Position numbers and translations under genes: made by a program
In this document: positions 1 through 9,597 of the stretch, in pieces
Numbering within the stretch: position 1 is the stretch's first letter
Layout of the letters: each line of letters begins with the position of its first letter
Source of the DNA: Omphalotus guepiniiformis
Taxonomy: Eukaryota > Basidiomycota > Agaricomycetes > Agaricales > Omphalotaceae
Assembly (NCBI GenBank): GCA_028554645.1
Contig: JAQOOI010000079.1
Location: 434,001 to 498,000, forward strand
Length of the DNA: 64,000 bases
Direction: 5' to 3'
Notes under the pieces: generated by a model
What the model saw: the letters and a program-made list of their open reading frames with translations, nothing else
Database searches by the model: none
Told to the model about the DNA's origin: nothing

Positions 1-1129
1 AGCGGTGCCAACGCAAATCGAAGTGTTGGGTGCATAGCCTGGGGTATCGCTCAAGGAGAGAATCTACCATCTTCCCGTGTGGACAGCATCTGGACGTCTC
101 CTGCTACTCTAGTCCTGCTTCACGCACGTCAGTCTATTTCAAGCAATGGGCTAATAGCACGGGAACACCCGCATAACGGCACTGGCTGGGACTGACCTGA
201 TCCTACGTATAGTGTTCCATGTTACCATGCCGCAGGAATACGAACAAGGAAACCCATCCATCGGCATCCAGCAGCGTCTACCAACATAGCATCTGTCGCG
301 TGGAGTTCCAGCCTTAGCGTGCCTTATTCAGATGTTCTGACGGTTCTCTTTCTCCGCGAATGTTTTGACCGGTTTTTATATATTTGTCCCAGAGTCCTTT
401 GATACATAGTTAGATGGCGATAAAGCGATGAAATAACACGGACATAAGTACCGCAGTTGGGGAAATTGACACGATCTCACGTATTAGGTATGTCTCGTCC
501 TAGTTCTTGGTATCACTGGAATAGTTAGTTCGTACTGAAAGGCATGGTTCTTGAAGACTGCTACTCACGAAAACTGAAGCTGTTGAGAGAAGCCGGAGCC
601 GAGATTCCAGATATGAGAAGAGTCGCGACATGTAGAAGTAGAAGACAGTAGAAATCGTGTCGCCGCTGCGGCCCATTGACGCACGAGTGAATTCTAGTAC
701 GAGTGTGATAATGCGGAGCAGGAAAGACACATGCTACCGTGGAAATGGATCAGAGCTAATCTTTACGAGGCAGGAAGATGGAAAGATTAGTGAAAGGAGA
801 ATGGAAGAAAGAGGAAGAAAGGGTGCGAAATTCCGTTGATGGAATCTGTTGCATCTAATCTACCCGAACGGCACTGATTTACTTGTTGCCCTCAGATCAC
901 GCGAGACTACTATAAAAGGCTACCGCCGGCAAGTCGTGGGAAGGAAGTGTACGGCGAAATAATTTGAAAGAGGCTATATAAGGAGCGGAAGTGCTGTTCC
1001 ATCAACCGATTTGCTCCCTTTCCCCTCTCATCACTGTCATCAGCTCTCGAGCTCACCGCTGTCCACGACGAGCTACGTCCTTTCGTCGGCATCCTCTTTA
1101 TCATTCTCTTTTAGAAATAATTCTCCAGC
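1..1129. other. Upstream region without a recognised gene
   Basis: Only short reading frames occur here and none resembles a known protein. A TATA-like stretch (ctatataagg) near 972-981 lies about 150 bp before the Tup1 start codon and is a plausible core promoter. The rest is unassigned; the end of a neighbouring gene to the left cannot be excluded. Confidence 0.5.
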
Positions 1130-3816
1130 ATGTCGAGTGGCTCGATCTACAACGTGAGTATTGGCGGAGTTTTGGGCTGATCCCCGGCGGCACGAGGCTA
1201 ACTTTTCTCTTTCAACCATGTCCCAGCATCGCAGCCTCCAGCCGACTGGTCCTCCCTCCGCTCCTGGTGGCCCACAGCTCAGCCTCACTCGTCTTAATGA
1301 TTCTTTTGATGCTATTAGAAACGAATTTGATGTTCTTGCTAATGAGGTGTCGGTTGTGCGGAGCCAACGCGATGACTATGAGAACAAAGGTGAGTTTTAC
1401 CTCCTTCTTTCTCCTCGATATGGTAATATATCTATCGTAAAACTTTTTTTCTCAGTAGGCTCGCAAATTAACGAGCTCAATATCATCCGTCAATCCCTGT
1501 ACGACCTTGAGGCACAGCATGGAAAAGTTCGCCAACAGTACGAGGAGGAGCTAGCGCGCCTGCGCGCGGAAATCCATGCTTTGCGCCAGGGTGGTCTTCC
1601 TTCTGGTGCACCACATTCTGCGGTCGTTGGTCCCGCCTCTGCAGGCCCACCATCCGCAATATCAGGCAGTGGTGGCGTACCTCCTTTCAACGACCCATAT
1701 TTCAGCCGTGATCGCGATAGGGATCGGGAGCGCGAAGCGAGGGAGAGGGACAGAGATCGCGCTGAGCGTATTGAGAGAGAAAGGGAGCGAGAACGCGACT
1801 CTATGAGGGATCGTGACAGAGATCGTCCTGTGGACACACGGGATCCAAAAAGATTGAAGGCAGAGCGCATTAAAACGGATCGCCCTGGTACTTGGTTCTC
1901 CTCTTGTTGTTCCATCTTGGCCTTACATCTTTTTTTTCATTAGATCTGTTCAGCCCAAATACTATGCCTAAACTTCCACCTCCCGGATCAGGTGCCGGCC
2001 CTTCTGGTTCCTCTTCTGCTCCGGGACTGAATGGGCCTTCCGCCACTGGCCCTGGATTACCTCCACCTCCCTCATCTTCGCACGGCTCACAGCTTCCCCC
2101 GTACCCCGCTGGACCTAGCTCAGCTGTGACTTCCCCGCTAATGGACCCTCAGAGTAACCCCTCTGGCGCCTTAGTCCCTATCAATACACCTGCTGGTGGA
2201 TTCCCTGAAGACATCGACCCCGCGACGATACCGTCTGAATTCAAAAAGGAGGGCTCAGATTGGTTCGCGATGTTCAACCCCAAGGTGAAAAGATCTCTAG
2301 ATGTTCAGCTGGTGCACACCCTTATGCATGAGAGGTGAGTATGCTTCCTGGCCATATCCTCGAATAATCTTTCTCAGGAGCTGACATCACTTGCAGTGTG
2401 GTCTGTTGTGTTCGCTTCTCAGCAGACGGAAAGTATTTGGCTACTGGGTGCAATCGTACAGCCCAAATCTATGACACGAAGACCGGTCAGAAGACCTGGT
2501 GAGTTTCTGCCTACATTCTTGCTTTCCTCAGAAATGTTGCCTTTTTTTCTTCCATCTTCTCCCGTTCGTTACGTCATTTTCCGTCTGCCACGGAAGATAG
2601 GTTGCCCTGCACTCTCTTTTACTAGCTACTTTTCTGCTGTCCCCTATTACTCTTTCTTTCCTCATGGCAAAGACTCATGCTCCTCTGTCGCTGCAGTGTA
2701 TTGGTCGACGAATCTGCGGGGAAAGCCGGTGATCTGTATATTCGTAGCGTCTGCTTCAGTCCAGATGGAAAGTACCTTGCCACAGGTGCAGAAGACAAGC
2801 AAATTCGGGTACGTGACTTCTCTCGTACACGCTTCTCGCATGCTAAACCTTCATGTGCCCGCGGGTAGATTTGGGATATCCAAAAGAAGCGTATCCGTAA
2901 CATCTTTGATGGGCACCAGCAAGAAATCTACTCCCTCGACTTTTCCCAAGACGGACGGCTCATCGTCTCCGGTTCAGGTGACAAGACTGCCCGCATTTGG
3001 GACATGATGGATGGCACTTCGAAGGTACTCACCATCAACGACCCAGACTCGCTTAACAACGACGCTGGGGTGACTAGTGTGGCAATTAGCCCCAACGGCC
3101 AGTTTGTCGCTGCTGGCAGTCTCGACACCGTCGTTCGGATATGGGATGTGGCTTCGGGAGCGCTCGTCGAGCGGCTGAGAGGCCACAGAGACAGTGTTTA
3201 CAGCGTGGCCTTCACACCAGACGGAAAGGGGCTCGTCAGCGGAAGCTTGGATAAGACCCTCAAGTACTGGGACGTTGGTAACCTCATGTCCGGTGGAGTG
3301 AAGGGCCGCAAGGAGGGTGCCAATGGTAGTGGTCCCAGTGGACCCGGAGGCTCTTCGAGTTCGATGGTCAGAAAGGACGGGGACAAGCAGAGCCAGTGTA
3401 CGATGAATTTTACTGGACACAAGGTAAGCAAAGCGTCACGCTAGACGTCCGGTCCCTGCTAATAAACCATACAAATAGGATTACGTGCTATCGGTAGCAG
3501 TATCTCATGACGGACAGTGGGTTGTATCGGGATCAAAAGACCGAGGCGTGCAGTTCTGGGATTCAAGGACCGCTATTGTACAGTGTATGCTTCAAGGCCA
3601 CAAAAACTCTGGCAAGTCCCCCCTGTTAACATCATTCAATGTCATCTGGGCTGACGCTTTCCTCGCAGTTATCTCTATAGATTTAAGCCCCTCGGGCAGC
3701 GTGCTCGCTACTGGAAGTGGTGACTGGCAGGCACGCATATGTACGTCCTTCGTTTGCTTGTTCTCATGTACTGCACTAACACGCTATCGATGCTAGGGAG
3801 CTACACAAGCAACTAA
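1130..3816 (+). CDS. tup1: Tup1-type WD40 transcriptional corepressor
   Basis: A nuclear corepressor that is tethered by DNA-binding proteins with Ssn6/Cyc8 and represses many genes. About ten exons are inferred: 1130-1153, 1227-1389, 1456-1887, 1944-2334, 2397-2498, 2697-2808, 2869-3423, 3479-3611, 3669-3740 and 3797-3816 (TAA). The N-terminus has the Tup-N tetramerisation helices ([16 protein letters not shown], then [15 protein letters not shown]). An arginine/aspartate/glutamate-rich stretch and a proline/serine linker follow. The propeller begins near [18 protein letters not shown] and has regular GH-WD-type blades up to the C-terminal ARIWSYTSN. The short first exon is supported because splicing joins it in frame and removes an internal ATG. 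The intron after 3611 starts with GC instead of GT, and the intron before exon 3 has a tandem cagtag acceptor. The family assignment is very secure; individual splice sites are inferred. Confidence 0.95.
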
Positions 3817-4970
3817 TGACGTTAACACCGACCACGACAAAAACATTTGTATTTCATAATGGTCCCGGAAATGTAAACGAGTCATAAAGTCTTTCTAGCC
3901 TTCATTGTCATATACCCTCCCCCCCTCCCTCCGCTTTCGGTGTATCACTTGCGTGACGTTTCTGATTGTGCGATATATCTTTCCCCAATCCCAACTTCTG
4001 CGTATCGTCTTGTCCTTCCATGAACGTATTGCTCTTCGTGTTTTTTTTTCTTTTTTTTTTTTTTGATCTACTAGTATTTTTTCTATCCTCCTTCGATCTC
4101 GAATGTTGTACACCAAGCTAAATTGTTTGCGTTGTTTTCCACTCTTGTGATTCTTTCCCCTCCCTTAAGTATTTTCTAATACTATCATGCTATATTCAAA
4201 ATGTTTCTTGCGGTACTAAGTATGATGTAGTGCCACGTAGCGGAGAAAGTATACGGCCCTCTGAGGCCGGAGAGGGCCGGCTCCTTTTCGCTTCAGCCTT
4301 AGGTGCCGATCGGGTGAACGGCTTATGGTAACCCGGGGGGGCTTAAGGCTTATGAGGGCTTATAGAGTCACATCAGTCACATCTAGTTACCAATAGTTAC
4401 CACGAGCCCAGCGTGGGACAACTCATGTAGCACGTCCATCAACGATGCATCAACTTTCCCGCTCACTGTTGCGCCTCGTCTCAACCGCTTGCCACTAACT
4501 AGAAGTGAATTATCTCCCGTTTTACCGTCAAGCCCGAACAAAGCCAGGGCTCCTCTCCACCCATATTTCGTCTTCTTTTGCGACTTCGATGTGTGCAGAT
4601 TCTTTTGGTTCAAGTCAGCTATGAACGACAAGGAAGTACCTGAAGGAAACAAACTGGGATTAGCAAGAGCGACAAGTAGCGAAGGAGCAATGTCTTTCAA
4701 TGTCGGGCACTCATACTTAGGGCCTGTCCTCTCAGCAACCTCCGCAGTAGCACACTGCATCGCACCTCATCCGGGTCAAGAGTCACCGGGCCCGGTTTAG
4801 GAGGGTTTTTGAGGAGACTGAGGTCGGAGTGGAAGGGAAAGCAGGGAGTCAAAACAAGATGCGGTCGCCTCTTGTTACTTTTTTGATAAGAAGTATGGGT
4901 ATACATTTTTCCAGGTACTGTAGATCCGGCCTACTAATGACAGGGTGACAATAGGTGACAATCATGAATT
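3817..4970. other. 3' intergenic region after tup1
   Basis: Contains the tup1 3' UTR, a polypyrimidine/T-rich stretch near 4039-4064, a strong hairpin at 4254-4279, and a 125-codon open frame on the minus strand (4383-4760) that I do not recognise and do not regard as a supported gene. Confidence 0.4.
4254..4279. repeat. 9-bp perfect inverted repeat (hairpin)
   Basis: The arms cggccctct (4254-4262) and agagggccg (4271-4279) are perfectly complementary and enclose the 8-nt loop gaggccgg. It lies about 440 bp after the tup1 stop and at the left edge of a GC-rich patch. It could be a transcript-end structure or a mobile-element relic; no function can be assigned. Confidence 0.6.
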
Positions 4971-6356
4971 TTAAAAAAACTCCTCTGAGCTATCATCGCC
5001 ATCTGGCCCATACCATCCACCCTCGCGTAATTCGTCCTGTGATCATTTCTGTTATCGGACACTGATAAAATCCTTCTGTAAACAAGTACTCACGTCCCAA
5101 GGCGAGTTTGCGTGTTCTACGTCGGGTGGCAGTTCGCAATCTATCAACGATTCTATGAAATCATTCAATAGCACATTCACCCTAAATTGTGGCCGTTATC
5201 GTGGTTAGCAACGTTGAATGCAAAACTAGTACGTCTCACCTATCCGCCTGCTCATAATTCCCAAAATGCGATGCCTCAGGTACTTTCTCCAGCGACGCAT
5301 TAACTTTCGCATCTTGTAGAACCTCCAAAAACTTCTGGCTGTATTCCAACGGGTACGCGACATCATCCATGCAATGTGCCAGTTTCACAGGTAATCGAAT
5401 TTTTGCGAGAGCATCTTTCGAAAACGCTTTGCGCTGAGTGAGGATGTCGCAACTGCAGTTCCTGTATTGATCCAGATTATCCACCCTCCATCTCCTGGTC
5501 AACTGCCCCACGCAGATCTTTACCAATCTGGTTGAATGCGAAGTTAGAAGCAGGGATTAATGGATCATGAATACAATGTTACATACGCGTCGACGATGTT
5601 ACATTGCCAATCCTTAAACGAGGCTTGCATACCCCCCAGCAACGCGAATTCTGCCGTCTCCTGATCTATGTTGTTTTCCGATCGCTGTGTGAAGAATTCT
5701 GCCCAGATTTGATAAAGCTCTTCGCGTCCTTCCGCGGCTTCGGGTAGCTTTGAAGTCGAGACGAGCAGCTGGTGAGTCACATTTATTTTAACAGCGGTGA
5801 CACATACCTCTTCCAGACCTAGAGGCGCCAGTAAGAATAGGGATTTTACTTTCTCTGGATGACTGATAGCAAGCCGCAGTGCTATCATAGTTCCTAGGGA
5901 CACAGCAAAGATGTGACATGCTGGGAGTTTTAGAGCGTCCTGTCCACGGTATAGTAATTCAGCAAGTTGAAGTGAAGCATTGATGAACGAGCGCACCATG
6001 AACAGTACAAGGTCTTCTGCTGCCATATCCGGTCCCCAGCTACTGGGTATTGAACCTTCTGCCTCGCCATGACCTCGAAAATCAAGAGTTACGAGGTTAA
6101 ATCTTCTAAGTTTAGGATCCATGAATTGAACTATGCGACATGGCGGTAAACAGTAAGCTTCCGTAGAGTCGATTCGAACATTGGGCAACGAGTACTCACA
6201 GGAAAATAGCTCTTGTCCAAAATACACCCCATGGAGTAACAAGATTGTAGGAAGACTTGGGTCGATGGTTTCACTATCTTCAGACTCTGGCGTCGAAATG
6301 AAATACCGAGTTTTCACGGGCCCATAGGCTGCGTTCGGTATGTCCATGAAAGGCAT
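4971..6356 (-). CDS. Alpha/beta-hydrolase fold protein
   Basis: A probable serine hydrolase of unknown substrate. The first ATG in frame is at 6356 (MPFMDIPN...); the frame is open further upstream but without a clear ATG. Introns are inferred at 6131-6199 and 5528-5586, with two more before the last short exons, where PWD is joined to DELREGGWYGPDG and the gene ends at TAA 4971-4973. A further 39-nt in-frame segment may also be spliced out after LGLEE. Fold signatures are the LLLHG oxyanion strand, DFRGHGEAE, the nucleophile elbow FAVSLGT with Ser as nucleophile (Ala replaces the usual first Gly), an Asp in CMDDVAYP, and a catalytic His in ASHFGN. The catalytic triad is therefore complete. 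The length, about 380 residues, fits an epoxide-hydrolase/peptidase-like family. No signal peptide is evident. The gene converges on tup1. Confidence 0.8.
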
Positions 6357-8511
6357 GGCTTGTAATGAGCGTAGGGTTGGCGAGAGCAAAAATCCGTGCT
6401 TGAATATGTAGTCTGGAGGAATTTCATTATTGTAATTTTTTGTAACATATAACCCCTGCGCGCGAAAGACCAATGACAGGACCCCCTGACCGCATGAAAG
6501 AAAAATGTCAGTCTTATCCTAAATCGGCCACTTTAGCGCCGAACCGAGGCTCAAAATTTTGCGAACTCTTGTTTCACAAGCGAGAACACTCTGAAAAACG
6601 TGTTCTACACATTGATTTCGACTTCGAGCAGGTTCGCGGTTGTCGGCCGCCAGTTTCACTTTCCAGTGGTCCACGCCTGCACATCAAACATGGCAACATC
6701 CGAGACCTATAAGTTTGGGCAGCGTCCGAATTTCGAAACGGTCTTTGGGATTTGCGCCAAATTTCTCGTCGGAACCAGGATAGATGGTCACCGGACTTCC
6801 CCTCCCTATTTCAGGGGTTCCCCCACTACATAGGAAGGGGGCAACTCAGGCGCAAGATCACTAGTATGGTATCCTCCACATCTGCAAAAACATCTGGTAA
6901 CGATCTACTCACCACCTTTAGCCATTTGCGAGCTTTTACCCCGCTACTTATTTGTCTGGGCTTCCCGTACTTACTAACTATTTAGAGCGGACAATATCCA
7001 GCCTGTTAAAGCAATTTGGAGACTTTTGGCTTTGGGCAACCTATGACAATTTGACACTCAATAATAATGATTGCGCGATAGTAAATCGAGATCCGGAATA
7101 TCGATGAACCCTTTATCCTCCTCCCCAACGCGACACCTGAAAAAGATCAGAAAGAAAGGAGGGGAAAGAGAAGGACAGAAAATAGACCGACCCCTGGGCC
7201 GTAGACAAACTCCTAGGCTGTGATCCGTACATAGATCGAACAAAGAAGGAATGGGAGGGAGTAGGAGGGAGTGCAAAGGCTCGGCCGAGGATGAAAGAAG
7301 ACGCGGGATTCGTTCGGGAAAGGCGGCACCTGGATCACATTCAGTCGGCAGCCAAGATCTACAATCAGACTCGGGCTTACCTAGCTGAGCCACCATCACG
7401 CCTTGCGCGCTCGCAGTGGTCAAAGCTGACACTACTATCGATTTTAATATTTTTAGTCGATAATTGGGTGGTACCTGCTGCCTGGGGCCCCCGGATTGCA
7501 ATTCAAATCTACATCTCAAATCACGGATTTAACGCTTAGACCTCGAGAGGTACAGTTCTTCGATCTGCTTCACTTGCTCGAGTAAAACTGCTTGAAGCGA
7601 AGTTGTAAGTCCATAATATACTGGAAATTCTTGGGAAATTCGATCACGAAAGCTGCTCTGAAATTATACAGTGATACGAGACCCACCAATAAAAAGTATG
7701 GCTCATTCTCTAGCTCCTTCAGCAAAAGAAACGGCCAATTTTGAGAAATTAATTCTGGCATTTCTGATATGTACATGTCCTATCGAACGGTGGGAATTGA
7801 GTAGAGAATAATTTATCTTTTTGTTTCAGAAATGCGGCGGACTGCGTCGAGGAAAGTGCCACGTCTTGAGCCGGTTAGGACAAAAGCAAACTTGCGAAAC
7901 GGTTAAGAAGTCTTGAGACCTCCTGTAAATGTGACCTTACAAGCAAGGAAACAGCACGAACCATTAGTTAGCTCGTCTTTATGTAGATGAGTCGGGCCGT
8001 CACGGTCGTCCTGGCACTGTCCGAGTTCGGAGTCCGGTATCCAGCTCGTGTGAGTGCTGACAAGGTGGGTGGTGAAGCTTGCATAAAAGATAGAGGACGT
8101 GAAGCTTCAGAAACTTGAACATTCGAGGCGATCTTGCTGAGATACGTGTATGGGCAGGAGATGAAGCAGCGGTAAGTGGTCACTACTGTGAGCGCCTGCC
8201 AGTATCATGTGACCTTGTCAGTAGCGATTGGCAAACGCGTCGACTCACCTCCACCATGGCCAGCCTACCCATTGTATACTCTATCTTTTAATCGACAGCA
8301 AGCGCACTCTGTGTCTAGTTCATGAAAGTATCTTCCGTGCCGAACCTACTATGTTCACAAACGACGCTCTGGCGAGCTATGTTGGTGCAATCATCACTGC
8401 CGAAAAACCCTCAGAAAAATCTTCTTCGGGCGTCAATTCATAAGGTTACGGCCTGATCGTACCCGATATGCTACAAACAGAATGATAAACCAGCGGGGCT
8501 CAAAAAGTACT
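6357..8511. other. 2.1-kb region without a recognised gene
   Basis: Several short open frames exist on both strands (for example 7058-7519 minus and 7291-7539 plus), but none shows a domain, a coherent intron structure or recognisable composition. It includes the shared promoter space of the hydrolase. No RNA gene or clear repeat was seen. Confidence 0.4.
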
Positions 8512-9422
8512 TCAACTAATGATACAACCGCCAGGAGAAGAACATGTCCCCCCACGCTGCCCGTTCCTTGCCATAGCGTCCATTGCAACCTTGGTAGCCA
8601 TCTCAAACACTTCACGGACACCTTCTCCAGTAAGAGCGCTGCATTCCAAATACGGAGCACCATACTGCTTCGCTACTGCCTCTGCCTGTTGCCCCCAAGT
8701 CAAAATGATACTATAAGCAAATTTGATCATCATGATGAATACAGCGCTTACAGTTTCCTGATCCACACACTCTTTGTTTCCAGAGCGCAGATCCGACTTT
8801 AACCCTACGATAATCATGGGTGCGGTTTTGTTTACTCGTTTGAAATGTGGTATAAACTGATAAGAGAGTGAGTATCTCATTCACACTAATCATGTTTGTG
8901 GCATGCATACCCTCAACGACACGTCTTGAAGGCTATATCGGGATGCGATGGAAAATGTTATGATGGCCACATCAGCGTATTGAAGGGAGTAATCAAGTAA
9001 GATGGCGTATTCTTCTTGACCAGCCGTATCCGTCATATCTAATAAAACACGACTGCCAGCAATACTAATGTCCGCACTGATGTGCTCTTCAATTGTGACA
9101 TTGTACTGTTGGACGAGCATCAGCACGGCACTGCCACTGTTGAACAGCCAAGAGAAGTGAAAAGTCGTACGCCGCACGGTTCTGCTTTCATAGCAAAATT
9201 AATCAATAAACTCGTCTATTCAGAGACATTAGTAAAGTTTGCTGAAAGGATACTTGAGTTGGGACTAAGGACCTTGCCACATCCACCACTACCCACGACG
9301 GTAATGCTGAGTCTCTTAGAGTTCTGTCCATGCGCTTCTACTCGGATCTCTGGTTTAGAGGATCCAAGCTCAGTGGAAGCGATCGATGAACGACTTTTCA
9401 TTTCTGAGCAGTAATTCGTCAT
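8512..9422 (-). CDS. Ras-superfamily small GTPase (Ras/Rho-like, CAAX)
   Basis: A signalling GTPase expected at membranes through C-terminal prenylation. Visible motifs in order: P-loop VVGSGGCGK, effector region with NVTIEE, switch II DTAGQEEY carrying the activating-site Gln, LKSD in place of the usual NKxD, ECSAL for base recognition, and a terminal CIIS (CAAX box). Later introns join cleanly: SLR to FIPHFKRVNK, and QET to AEAVAKQYG. The junction after the P-loop Lys is the weak point. The exon ends at a poor donor (gtcctt), and no AG acceptor restores the frame to SAVLMLVQQ, so the Ser/Thr after GK is not certain. The region between GK and TIEE would also be shorter than in Ras. Either the splice site is unusual or the gene is degenerate. 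Confidence 0.75.
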
Positions 9423-9597
9423 TGTTCATTCTGAGCAGTAAATTATCCACTCACTAGACGAGAACCTGCGTGTCCAAGATCGTTTTGTCTTTATTTTCAA
9501 GTCTTCGTTTGCATATGCATTGGCGTATAGTTTTGCACCATCTAAATCTCCTAATATTAGACAAAAAAGATGAAAAGGATGAGATCAAGAGATGAAC

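Noticed and set aside
1490..1915. Arg/Ser-rich minus-strand frame resembling an SR protein
   Set aside because: It is the antisense of the Tup1 Asp/Arg/Glu-rich linker.
4383..4760. 125-codon minus-strand frame
   Set aside because: No recognisable motif, no intron structure, and it lies in GC-rich intergenic sequence.
7058..7539. Overlapping frames on both strands near 7.3 kb
   Set aside because: No features beyond length. Frames of this size are expected by chance in 2 kb of spacer.
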